Origin: Opisthorchis felineus
Taxonomy: Eukaryota; Platyhelminthes; Trematoda; Opisthorchiida; Opisthorchiidae
DNA length: 64,000 nt
Direction: 5' to 3'
Assembly (NCBI GenBank): GCA_004794785.1
Contig: SJOL01006981.1
Span: 598,710 to 662,709 of the forward strand
The notes under the pieces were generated by a model. It did not search any database. It was not told the DNA's origin and worked only from the letters and a program-made list of their open reading frames with translations. The translations under genes were made by a program, and so were the position numbers. Position 1 is the first letter of the stretch. Each line of letters starts with the position of its first letter. This document shows, piece after piece, positions 1 through 12,122 of this stretch.

Positions 1-2692
1 GAACAGTAACTCCAAAATCTCGGTTGGAATGAGACAAAGAATGACAAGTAAGTGCAGGACAGTGTGGATTCTAGTTGTGCTGATCTGAGTCAGTCATAGC
101 GTAGGAATATGACGGTGTTTCTAATTCAGTGGGACATCAAAAGATAAGACAGTGTAATTGGTCAAGCGCCAGTGGCTAAAATGGAAAATAATCATGTGCT
201 CAAGAAGATAATCTCCTATAAGTCGGCTGATACTCGTTAAAATGGCTTAGATGGACTGACTACTCAGAGCTGGTTTAGACTAGAAGATCTGTACCAACAC
301 TCTCTTCTCTCATCTAACCAAGTTGCTTTTAGCTCAGTCTGGCAGAGAGATTTCTCGCCAAAACCTCGAATCCGGATGTTGCACAGGCGCAGTCGACGAA
401 TATATCCAATGAGGTCATCAGAATAAACCATATAGAATCAAAACGCTTAGTCCGGTTACTCAGTTACTGAGGAATTTGAAGGGTTATTACGAATTTTTAC
501 TCGAAGCCCAGTCAGACAAGGCGTTCTATTCAAACCAGATTTTATCAGCTAGGTGTATAAGAATACGATATATCTATGGCCAATAAACTGAGGACAAACC
601 AGCTACCAACCCTAATTATGAGGGTTAATAATTGGATTTGTGCCGATTAATCCAACGACCAGAAAACTTCCAGTCACTATCCGGTGGAAATCCTAGTCTA
701 GCGTATGTTTATTATCGGTTTCCCTAAGAATAGCGCACAGCTGAAGCAATCGATTTGGTCTTGCGTCAACAGCAATCCAACTAGCAAATGATTAGTTACC
801 TGCACCTACTTTCAATTTTTATTTGCGAGAGTGAAATGAGAATTCGGGGACCAGGCCTATTTGATTAGACGCAAGAAGAGCGAAACAGGAGTTGGTAATT
901 ACCATCATACCAAGAAGACTGTCATACTGTTAGCAAGGCTGATATGACATGATGTTCAGGAATCTTATGCACGGTGACCAAAGCAGATGTTTTCGGTTTT
1001 AGATAATCTCAGCTACCAGAAGCCTTTGGTTCGTTTTAGGCTCATGATATTAGTGTAATATAAATGTTGTACGGTTTTTCATTGTTGGGCTAGAATTAGT
1101 AGGATAAGTCAAAATGTTCGATTGGTTTTCATGGACAAGACTAGGAAAGCGCATCCAAGGAAAGATAATCCAAAGGACGATAAAACTAAGGACAGTGTTG
1201 GAGCATTTAATTTTGAAGGTTCGAAATGATTAGTAGGAAATGACAGCTTCGAAGTTATACGTGGCGCAAGTGTGCATCAGTGCTGACTGGTATTGTCAGA
1301 TGTTCAGCTACGACCACCTGACGAACCAGCAAAGCGCATAGGCCTGTTCAATGCCACTGAGTGGCGATATTCGTTGATTTCTAGAGCCTCGATGTACCTG
1401 TTTCTTTATCTATGAGAATGTAAACTGGAGCTCGGGGACATGTATACCGTCAACAAAAGGTCCTTCAAATAGTTTATGGAGCTTGCATAACAGAATACCA
1501 AAGCAGCTTTAGCTTTCCTGTGGGTTTCATCTGACTAGGATTTCGATCTCAGAAGAAAGATCCACAGGAATTACACACTTGTTCCAAAATCACTCAAGTC
1601 CAACAACGCATTCACAGTCATAGCGCAGTGGCACAATTGACACCGCAACAAATGGCGCAACTGTTTAGTTTTGAACGAATTGATCAAAGGTTCCAAAAAA
1701 CAGAGTTGACAGCAAAGTGTTTTAGGAAGATAAATATGTAGGATTTTTCAATAAGGACTTGTGCAAATGTGCGGAACTGAAATACTACTCGAGGACATGT
1801 GTTTAAATTAAGTTTCGGTATATTCTGCGCCAATCTAGTTTCTTTAAAGACCTCAAGACTTTTTAGGGTGGCTTGCTTGAAAATCATTAAACAAGAGATC
1901 TGAACAATAGATGTTAATGAAAAGTTAAATTTTTCTCTGATTCTAAAAAGCCGTTTGGCGTGTAAACAAACGCACATATCCCTGTACAATTAAGGTCTCC
2001 TCAATTGTCCAGTGTCTCGAAGACCATGGTGTTCGTTTTCCATGTATCTCCAGATTTCCTGAGCGTTAAATAAGAAGGCAATTTTGTGAATCCAAGCACA
2101 CGGATGCTTGCATTACCACTGAAGCTCAGCAGGTAGGCTCACCTGAGGAAAGTATCCATCGACAATATTTCTGCAACTGGTGATCACATTGGAAACTAAG
2201 GCACATAAAGGGTGACTGATTGCAAGAAGTACAGATGGGCGTAGACTATGAAAATGCCAGCGTTGTTGGTGTTGCTGGCCGGGGAAAAATCCTTGCATTG
2301 TGTGGAGAAGGCATGGGTTACCGTATCCACACCTAGATAAATAAAACAATCTGCAAGAATGTCCTCAAACATCCTGATTGGTAATCAAGCTTGCCTACAA
2401 GTCTTCTTTCCAAATTTCAAATTTATTCAAAGGCAACATATCTACTTGGCAATCAAGTAACCTATACGTCTTTCCTTTTCGCGGCGCAGCTCCTATTCAG
2501 CCGTTAGGAAGAATAAATATTTGAATACTGCCCAGTGATCGGTGATTGGAAAAGAACATCAATAACTCATGAGCAAGAATCTCATTGGGGTGTTCTTTTT
2601 CACGAGACCTTGTCGTGGTCCTCATACACCATCCAGTTCGGTACCGTAATCCACAACCAAGCTATCGTTCAATGTAGTATAGCGTATATAGG
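1..2692. other. Intergenic, no supported gene
   Basis: No reading frame here looks coding; open frames are short and overlap on both strands. A weak tRNA-like stretch at about 328-372 has an A-box-like TAGCTCAGTCTGG and a B-box-like CCTCGAATCC, but no acceptor or T stem can be paired, so at most it is a decayed SINE head. Confidence 0.5.
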
Positions 2693-2713
2693 TATATATA
2701 TATATATATATAT
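2693..2713. repeat. (TA)n microsatellite
   Basis: About ten uninterrupted TA dinucleotides, seen directly, preceded by a short related stretch (GTATATAGG). Probably length-variable. Confidence 0.9.
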
Positions 2714-3182
2714 TCCGTATGATGCGCTACAAGGGGACTATCCTAGACTGACTGTAACACCCGTTTCCTGTCGCGCTGTGACTGCAGGATAAATGCTTGC
2801 TTTACCTGAGCCTATTCTCGCCACACAATGGCGCGATCGATCGAATCCAGTTAGTCCGCTTGACGGCCACTTGATCGCTTTTGGACAATAGGTTGTAACA
2901 GAGGGAGCAGCGTTTAAACAGTAAACTTTTAGCCAACTACGATGTACGCGATGGCCTCTAAACCAGTTTGTTTATATGCTGTTGCAACTTAACGTGAACC
3001 GGTACGTTGTGTCTACCAGTAGGCTCACGCATGACATCACGCTGATCACTTTTGTATAAATTACGCGGGGAATCTCTAAAAGCTGTTTCACCTCAAGCAA
3101 TAGGTCACTGTTAGCTGAACTATGGAACAAAACAGATGGTGCTCTGTATAACTCGAAGTCGTCAAAATGCTCCTAAAGTGCA

Positions 3183-3512
3183 CTCATCTGCACACCAACT
3201 TGGTTTTAACGGAAGACTCAGCTGAATCCCAGCCGAATCCTAGCCGAATCCTAGCCGAATCTCTTGCTTGTGATATTCCTCAACTGAATATGCTGCACAA
3301 AAACCGCCTCATGCTTCAGCTGGTGCGATATTCGAGATATCGCAGTATAGCTTCCTGGAGGAAAACTGCTCATAAGGTTGCTGAAAAGTCATTGACATCC
3401 CATGAGCGGTTTAGCCTTTGCGCAGCGTATTCAGTTATGGAATATCGTTACCGACATATTCAGCTGGGGTTCAGTTGAATCTGCCGTTAAAACTAAAACC
3501 TCTGGATATCAT
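3183..3512 (-). mobile_element. Group A hammerhead repeat, decayed, with inverted flank
   Basis: Read on the minus strand, 3183-3425 matches the 33.87-34.05 kb and 23.6-23.8 kb copies: the module with 'cgatatctcgaatatcg', 'agcatgaggcgg' and 'gcagcatattcag' is in the same order. Its hammerhead 3' half survives only as a degraded GGCTAAACCGCTC at about 3399-3418 (compare GGCGAAACCGGTC at 34.1 kb). From about 3425 to 3512 a further piece of the same unit lies in the opposite orientation, so the locus is an inverted pair, as at 33.8-34.05 kb. A small tandem expansion of an 11-mer (tagccgaatcc) occurs at 3220-3261. No active ribozyme is expected. Confidence 0.6.
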
Positions 3513-5882
3513 TCACCAACATCAAACTGCAGACAGAGTTAGCCGAACGGATTTTTGGATCTTACTATGTCTAATGCAACCTATTGTCCCCAATCGGTTC
3601 AAGACACAGCGGTCAAATCGGCCAAGTGGATTTGGTCCACCGCGGCATTTTGTTGTGGAAAGAGCCCCAGGTAAAATAACCATATATAACCGTATCCTCC
3701 TGTCATAGCACACATGAAACAGTTGTCAGAATCCGGATAATGAGCGTGATAAAACGAGTCAAGAAACCGACCAGTAACTACGCATCAGTCACGTATTGGT
3801 CCTATGTATGAGCTATATGTGGCCCACCGACGTTAGTGACTGCATGAATCCCAGTAAGAATAAGTATACTGTAAAACCCAAATCATTGCAGAATTTTAGG
3901 GAGCACTGTAAACCGTGGTTTGTCTCCATATCAGCAACCGGAAAATCTTTGCCATGGAATGCAGTTGAGTTTAGTTCTCAGTGAACAGGAACATCGACCC
4001 GCATTGTGGGGCTAGCATGATCAACTGCCCGGAGGTCAAGCAATCAAACTCACACGCCATCAAAGGTATGGCTTGGTAAGGCCGTTCAGAAGAATATTTT
4101 ATTTTTGGCTTACCGATAAAGATGTGAGTAGCTCAAGTGGCGACACGAACGACTCAATCGCAGGCTAGGAGTGCGAACACGTTGCAGCATTCGAGGAATT
4201 CACGCAAACACGGTGTTTAACATGCATCCCATTTCGTTAATTGATCGAGGAGTGCTTGGAGAAGCAAAGTTGGGGAAGTCCATTTAATATTGCCGGAATA
4301 ATTGTATTATTACTTGTAGGAACTAACCAACAAAGCAGATTTTGCAAGTTCTAAATATCTGGGACGTAGGCTGTCTTCGATTGTCGATGGTAGTTGAATG
4401 CTGAATGTGTGATCAACTTTGGAATCATCAGTTTTGAGGTTCTAAATGTATCAGGACTTGTGACGGACAATGTTGACTCTCCTGTTCTCATATGTGAACC
4501 AAACAAATCTAGCACACTAACCGGCTGATAACAGCGAGAAGCTACTCCACACACGGTCCAGTCTCATTCGACAACACTTCGATAAAATTGTCCTTTGTTA
4601 CTGTGCCCCAAAAATGTGTTGCAATAACAATATACCGCGCGGTTCAAAAAAATAAGATGAGTAGGCGGGAAAAGTTTATGCATACGTCAATGTACTGTAG
4701 GCCACCCGCCAATGAAATCTCGGTATGACGGCAAATGTGACCATCCGCTGTGTCGGCTTCGGGAGTTTACGCACGTGCAGATGAAAAGACAAAACCAACA
4801 CAAAACTATCCATCTCTCAGGCAACCAGACACGTCAGGTTATACCCAGACTATGCACTTGATGTGGTTCAGAAACACCAAATTACTGCATTCTTTCGGCG
4901 GTTGCTAATGTACTTCAGATACGAGGGCAGGAAAGGAGTCCGACTTGAATAAGAACACTATAACACTTCCCGTCATACTTCGCTAATGTCCCCATTTGTC
5001 TCACCACAATGATAAGATTTTTTATTATGGTTCGCATTAGCTGCGTTCGGTTATTCAATATACCCTTAATATGAGGCTACAAAACGAAACAAAAATACGA
5101 AGCGTCAATCGCATAAAAGTTAGCTAGTTTTGCTGACAGTTCGTGCGTTCTAGCACTATGTATAAAACTCACAATAGACGACCATCCCCTTAGTAATGAG
5201 AGAGTTCTTGTTGGGACATGTTTGCTCACTAGACGACCATTCTCCCGAATTTTGTTAACCGATTGAATAAACCTCGAATTTATACTTTGATACTATCGAA
5301 TTATGCATATAGGGGTCGTGCTTCTCACTATTTGTCGTTTTCCGAAGGGAGAGAACTCATCTTATACCCGTTCTTCGGGACTGAATAATGCAAGGTGAAC
5401 GGATGTCATGCGAAAAACCTTACGACACTGAACTAATTGGTTTACCTTTCATCGAGGGGCCGGTGCAACATTCATATTTAAATTTATATAAATTTCACTC
5501 TTATGTGCACGAACCAGCTCTACCGAATTAGTGAGTACGATGAAATTAAAGAATCTGAATAAACGTGCCTTGAGAGTCGAAACCGGCATACATCTGTGAA
5601 CAGCCCATAGTAGAACAAAGTGAACTGGGACTCACTCACTCCGAGTTACTGTTATATTTCCTAACATCTGTAAGAGCATTACTATGAATTATCACACTGA
5701 CAGCTGCACCTATTTTCACCCAATCTCATGCAACCAGCTTGATATTTTACAGATCTTTTACGGTCCACAACGGCCACTATTCACTAAAATCAGTGTAAAT
5801 GGGTCCAGACCGTTCCTCATCTGCCTTATGGCTTACTGCGTACTTGTGAAGCATCGGTGTTGAACACTGATGTCATGCTGTC
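3513..5882. other. Intergenic, nothing supported
   Basis: No credible coding frame, RNA gene or repeat recognised on either strand. Confidence 0.5.
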
Positions 5883-5922
<40 letters not shown>

Positions 5923-5923
5923 T
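5883..5923. repeat. (ATG)n microsatellite
   Basis: About 13 perfect copies of a GAT/ATG trinucleotide. It is not within a supported reading frame. Confidence 0.9.
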
Positions 5924-8900
5924 ACTTGTGTTTTACCCCCAGCTCTCGACTTCAGCTGGCGAATGAGAGTGAGGTTTGTGCGGTGGGTGCTCTAGTATCT
6001 CGTGCTGTTCTACAGGAGACCGACATTTGGTGAGTCCTTTTTTCAATCCTTTTCTGAATTAGCCCGAGAATCAAGCCCCTGCGTAAAGGCTAGCCTGCAA
6101 TCGATCTGGCGTACACAAGGTCCTGGAAATGCATCCTCGGGCATCCGCTGCCTTAGTCTGTGTGTGGGCTGACCTGGAATACCGGAGTCACCTGCGTTGC
6201 TGACATGTCAGAGTAGTACTACAGTGAGCGTTGGATGTGACGAGACTTAGGGTGGGACTGGTGGTGGTCGATCGCCTTACTTGCACCTCTGTGGCGAACT
6301 TAAATTGGATGGTGGTAAAACCAAATGACAAGCGGTGAATTCTGCTTGAAAGTGGTATGCCTTTAGTCCGGAAAGTCTCTGTCCTTTGTATGAAGCAATT
6401 ATCGATCAGCGTGGCACAAACGTAGCACCGTATGCGCCTCTGAATAACCAGTTTTTGAAACTCTTTGTCCGAAAGAAGCCTGTGTGACCTTTCAACTTGA
6501 GGTGGCCTGCGAAAAATCCTCCGAAAAATCCGGAAACTTGTCTGATATTGGCGCATTGACCCGTGTACTTCCAATCCGACCCCCTTCTTCGTTTTCTTCC
6601 CTTAATGACTATGTATGGTGACTTTCACATAAACTTAGCACTTGATTCCTGGCATCATATAAATTAGCGATGTATTAGCCAAGAAAACCTGTCACAAAAA
6701 ACAAGCTTTGTTCACCACTTTCGTTGTGCTGGTGACTTCCACGAATACCTTCAATTACTTGAGACGAAAACTCGTTCAACTGGTGAATTGACTAACCACC
6801 ACCACTGATGCACCTGATTTCATTGTGGAACTAGCAGTTTACACATCTCGTCCAATAGACTGTTCCACCACTTAAGATGAGTGAATTATGGAGTTATGTT
6901 GACCTCTGCTACAACACTTATTCTAGACATATTTGTTGAAAACTCGTTTTAGAATGGATAGTTCACTGATGCGATATGCAATGGTCCTATTTGCATAATC
7001 TCAGTGATGTATATGTTCAGAATGATTCGAAGAATTCTGCTTGTGCACGAGCAAACATCTAGAGCACCGGGGATAACCCGGTCGCTTGCCACACACATCC
7101 ACGAGGTTTCTATGGTTCATTCCGGTGAGCACAGTGCTTTTGATATATTAACGGATACAGTCCACGGAATTGCGTTCGACCGGGAAAAGGACCGCATCCT
7201 ACTGATCTACGTATTTTTGAATGCTTCGTTCAGATGTGTGAACAATTTGAGCTTGGAATCAAAAAGTAATCAAAAACTACTTGATGCTGTATTAGGTGGC
7301 TGTATGATAAGGTCAACGATAATACCTGAAGGTCCCATTACCCGAGAAAAAATGATCCCAATGTTTTGGTGCCAGACTACTCAAACAATCAATTTAGCCC
7401 CATGTTTGGCGCTAGAGGACTCGGGATTAGGTGGTTTTAATCTAACCGAAACCCAGTTGTGAAAAACTTGCTGTTCAGATGTAAAGTGGCCTGCCGATCA
7501 AAGGGGTAATAATGCATCTACATGGTCTGAAAATCTGAGCAGAAAATGTCAGCTTTCTAAATTTCCCCACTGCGGCTGTTGCAGATGATGTGCATTGAGG
7601 AACATTCCAAATGAGCGTTCCTGCGTATCTTCACTCCCTCTGGCGAAGTTAGCCTAAGAGTTAGATGTTGATGTGCCATTTCACTGGCTAGCGTGGCGAA
7701 AAAGAGGTGACTGCCTGGTCTATCTAATCCACCGGTGGTATTCAGACCCGGTAGAAAGCTCACGCATCAGTTGGGCAGAGTGGAAATCGCTGTGAGGCCA
7801 CTGAACAACCAACGGAACTAGACCTCTCACAAGCAGAAATTGTTATCACTGAAAGCTGGAACTAATCCGAAAGACAAAATCGTTGGGTGCCTAGCAGCCC
7901 AGATTCAAATTGAGATCATAATCAGTTTGGAAAACCTCGTTGAACGGATCCATGAGGATGGAGCTCCGAGTGACAGTAAAGGTTTAATAACACGCCCAAA
8001 CGTATTCAGTGCAACTAACGATCCACTTACACCTGGTTCTTGTTAGGACAGCAAAAAATGTCAATAACGGGTGAACTTTGTGACAGGAAAGATGATCTGA
8101 AAAGGAAAAGAGGTCTAATGATGCTAAATAACTCAGTTATTCAGCACATCCACCTATCCAACTCACTACTTTTGAGCTGACTTTTTTGCTCCATACACAT
8201 GTTCCTGTCTGACATCAGTACACGGAAGAATCATTCATTTCGTGAAAACGGACGACCTGAAACAGGTTTTGTCACAAGTGCATAGTTTAGCGGAAAGTTA
8301 ATCTAAATTCAAATCAAACTTCGAACTGTTTTTGCGTAGGTTCAGTATGGACCCAGGAACACTTGGAACTAGCTGTCTACTTCGACTAGCTGCAGTGACC
8401 TCCTTAAGTGTAACTTCGGTGAAAATAATGGAATCAGTAGTAAACCCACTGGGGTAAAAACAAACTTCGCGGCCACCGATTCAGAACCAATTACTCTGGT
8501 CCAAGCGCTTAGACAGTATGCAACTATTGCTAGGTTTTTAGTCCACTGCTTCATATCTTACTAGATAACCATTTCAATTTCATGGAACTCTCCGGTGAAA
8601 ATATAATCGATGGAGGGGATGTTACCGAAGACGGGCCTGTTATAACATTGAGTTCTTCTGTGGTTTCAACATATGCAATTCAGCCACACTACAGTATGAT
8701 TCTAGAAGTGGAAATTACTCGGAAAAAATACCTTATCATACGAAACGAAGCAGACTGTTTGGGACATTTTTTGAATGTGTTTTCCAACCCATTAATTCAG
8801 TGTTTTTACGGGGCAGTATACGGTTGATTGAGGTTGTTTCACCGAGAAGGTGCAAAATCTCTCTTCGAAACGAAAGATCTATTATTTTCTCAACGTGATC

Positions 8901-9659
8901 TCTCCTCGGGTGGACTCTTGTTTATTTCGATGATCAATAATCAGGGAAAGTAAACAGAACACTGTAAGATCAGAAGTGATCAATAGAATGTTTAAAGCTA
9001 AGCTTTCTTAGCACACGTGATTGCTCACAGCGTGTCCTTAACTGTATCAAACGATCTCTTTTTTATCGACTGGTGGTCCAGCCGGTAGTCAATGAGGGAA
9101 AACGGGTCACCCATCCCCCGAGGAACGTCAGAATTCCGCAACTGAACTCTCGGTCATCAAGTTGGCGAATAGTGCAATTTCTTGATAGTCAACGCGGTAT
9201 ATGTAGTCAGTCGACGACGATGCAGTAATGAACAAATGGTAAAAACTGGTAAATACTGGTATGCAAGATGAATCCTGAAGTTTCTCAATATATCTATAAC
9301 GTTGTCATGGGCACCGGAATTTCTCCATTTGAGGATACACCCTCAAGGGATATTTGTTGCGCACCCTGTTGCATGATATTTCACCTGAATCCGCTAGACT
9401 GACGGGGGTGGGGTTAACGTTACATAAAAACGAATTGTCCGATTGGGAAGTTTGCTTAGCAGTTCCTGACCTCGGCAGGCTGGAGAAATAAATGTAGCTG
9501 TTTTTTAACTCCAGTGCTAACTTAACGCTACCGGGCAACGAATTTGGTATCAAACTATGTGAGTGCTTGTGGGACTCGCAGAATTTGCAGTCATCTCAAT
9601 CTCACTTGAATATTTCCCTTCTCATTTTTGAGCACTTATTCTCTATGTTCCACGTGAAG
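5924..9659. other. Intergenic; a few unassigned open frames
   Basis: Mostly unannotatable. Frames that could be exon pieces but cannot be assigned are 7004-7462 (+, about 152 codons), 7840-8046 (+) and 8566-8827 (+). The last has a balanced composition with acidic and hydrophobic blocks, and a pyrimidine-rich stretch ending in TAG lies just upstream of it. None shows a motif I recognise and none has convincing splice sites at both ends, so they are not called as genes. Confidence 0.35.
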
Positions 9660-9815
9660 GATGGGGAGGACTAGATAAACTTATTGTTCTAATTAGAGCT
9701 CATCGGCAGAGCAAATCCTTGGTAATGACACGTTTTAAACCGCGGATCTCTGACTTCCGAGGCGAACTCTTGACTACTACTCCACCAGCACGCATTGGAC
9801 ACAAGATCTACAAAT
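9660..9815 (-). mobile_element. Group B tRNA-hammerhead SINE-like element, decayed
   Basis: On the minus strand a tRNA-like head (A-box-like region TGGTGGAGTAGTAG, shared with the 37.9 kb copy) runs into a hammerhead remnant at about 9668-9712: CGATGAG, then a hairpin with loop AATT (CTCTAATTAG), then a disrupted CGAAA. Flanking words match the copies at 19.5 and 37.8 kb (for example 'ggggaggactaga'). The catalytic core is broken, so cleavage is not expected. Confidence 0.65.
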
Positions 9816-11043
9816 CCCGGAAGTACATACAGTATCCCTAATACATTTGGACCGATCGTCCGAAGGAAAACAAATACTAGCACCTTTAAAGCTACATTAG
9901 GCGCGGCTCTATAAAGCCCCAGTATTCCTTCGGTTTTCCTAATCTCAACATTGCGTTTTTCCCGCAAATGTGCTCCCTATGTACCTGCGTTTGGCGCCAG
10001 TGAATGAGGAGTCACCGATATTGCTTTTCCCTACGATATACGTGTGTGACCAGGTACTGGTGTGTGACAATGCACCTGTATCACTGAGACAAGTAATACA
10101 TGTGCGCGGGGCACTGGCTCCTCTTAGGCATGTAACAGAGGCAGACCATACGAGTTAGAACAAACGGTATGCTGAAGAAACCCTTCATCCAAGCCGTACA
10201 CGGTCTCAAAAACATGAGTCAGATATTCCTGTCGGTTGCGGCTACGGGGTGGACCAACGGTGGGTGGGTCGTACGAGAGACCCAGCTGGAGCAGACCACT
10301 GAGCATGGATATTTGAGGACGAACAACAGCCAACTGTTCTACCTTTGAATGGCATAAGAATTTGTACTCGAATTTTCAGGTTCAACTACCTTCTGCTTGG
10401 AAAAATCTTGGTGGTGCTCAGATCTACTGAACCATACAAGCAGCAACCAGGGACAAGATCCGGAAAAGGATTAGCACATCTGGATTCCAGCCTTAGAAAC
10501 CAAATAAACTACTCAACTTTCATCTGACAGAATGTCTTCCCATGGAAATATCGAAGCATTATTCCTTGACAAGACTCTAGTTTGCCACGCTAGTGTAAAT
10601 CAGATAGGATTCCTTCCATACCAATCATGTGATTGTCTGAGAGTGTAATGACGTGACACATGGAGGGCTGTCAGTGAATCGCCGTTCTTTGCCTGTGGGT
10701 GCTAGCCAACAAACAACGGATTCCGTGCGAACTTCTACATAAAGAGTCCGTTCCACAACCCGGACAGCAGCTGGATGAACATAGTGTTCACTTGCTTGTT
10801 GTCTCAAACAAAGAAAAACGAAGACTAGAGATGCTAGGTATAGTATTACGGTTAGTTTGTACATGGATCTTATGCCTGTGAAATAACAGGCTAACGAGGG
10901 GGCAGAAATCAGAGTTGCCTGGTCAGAAATCCGCTAGCTTTATAGGGGGTGGGGGCTGTAGCAGCTGTGCCATACCTAACATAATCTACATTTTAGTGGA
11001 GTTGCGTTGCAGTTGTTTGGGGTTCCCACTCGTCCTATCGTAG
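9816..11043. other. Intergenic, nothing supported
   Basis: Several short open frames overlap on both strands without recognisable motifs. A homopolymer-rich GGGGGTGGGGG stretch lies near 10945-10956. Confidence 0.5.
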
Positions 11044-11135
11044 AAAAGTATTTGTAGAGAATGGAAACGCAAGAATTGCATTGGCTTCAATAAGCAGTTA
11101 CTACAAAAAATACTCGAAAAAGTAAACACCAACAG
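11044..11135 (+). CDS. Possible small internal exon, gene unidentified
   Basis: A 92-nt stretch is preceded by a pyrimidine-rich tract ending in TAG and followed by a strong donor, CAG|GTAAGT, at 11133-11138. One frame is open throughout and gives a basic, helical-looking peptide (residues include CREWKRKNCIGFNKQLL). Small exons with good borders are common in flatworm genes, but short open stretches with passable splice signals also arise by chance. No partner exon could be linked, so this is a weak call. Confidence 0.22.
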
Positions 11136-12025
11136 GTAAGTGCCCTTATTTCCATACCGTTATCCTCTCGAAAATATCAGAAATGGCAAGAAATTCTCAT
11201 ACTTTTCTTGTGTGACCAGCTTAGTCTTGTGTAGGACAAGAACAATTGAAATTCGCACATGGACCGATATCCTGTGGTTTGCATTTTACGAGCAACTCAT
11301 GAACACCAAGGTGGAGGAACTAGATTAGGATGCGATAGAACGTCACTAAAACACTCAAAAGAAGTTAGAAATCTTCAGATTTGGAGTCCATGCTTCCAAG
11401 AATCTTCTGATAATCAAAGTTCCCCCTACATCACTAGCAAGTGAAATATTCTTCGGCGCTTCTTGTGAAAAATGGTTTAGTGAAATCTTGCACGAAATTG
11501 CCCGCCAACGCTTAGGCGGGTCAACTGTATGAACTGTGGTGACGAGGTTCTTGGCTATCGATAGTGACCAGTACGATTTCTACTTTGCTGTATGAATTTA
11601 TTTGATTTTTCTCTCTGTCAATACAAGTTCCGGCCATGTCAGACAAGCGATCATATTTCTGAAGGATGAACAGCTTACCAGTGTATAGCCAAAGGGTCGT
11701 AACAAAAAGAGGAAGATTATACGATGCGAAAACCATATGGTGGTGCGAATTCATAAAACATGACCATTAACCATAATCATAAGCAAGTTATTGACCAAAA
11801 ATGGTTGTGTTCGTCGTACGGGTCTCAGCTCAGAAATCAACCCCTTAAACTGGCAGTTATTGACACCTCAGTGAGTTTAACGTAATAAGTTTCTTGATTC
11901 AGCCGTCCAACTGACGGATCCGTTTTTGGTTCAGAAGTTGGTGAACTGCTTCACTTGCGTTAAGCAACCTATAACATACACACGTTGGTGTTACCACGTG
12001 ACAAGTGAAAAGTACAATGTGTTTG

Positions 12026-12068
12026 ATTGGTTATGCGCAGGACAACGCTCTAAGTTTAGTCGTATATG
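12026..12068 (+). promoter_or_regulatory. Putative core promoter of the 1131-aa gene
   Basis: An inverted CCAAT pentamer (ATTGG, 12026-12030) is followed by a TATA-like TATATG (12063-12068) 60 nt before the ATG. The same layout occurs before the other two genes of the family. It predicts a start site near 12093 and a 5' UTR of about 30 nt. This is inference from sequence and spacing only. Confidence 0.45.
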
Positions 12069-12122
12069 TAAAAAAGATTTCAGGAGACTCAGCAAAAACT
12101 ACCAAACAGGATATCAGGAAAT

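Noticed and set aside
6188..6574. 128-codon minus-strand frame as a gene
   Set aside because: Biased to Arg, Ser and Thr, no motif, no supporting signals.
7004..7462. 152-codon plus-strand frame as a gene
   Set aside because: No recognised motif, no convincing splice or promoter signals, and length not far beyond chance for this much sequence.
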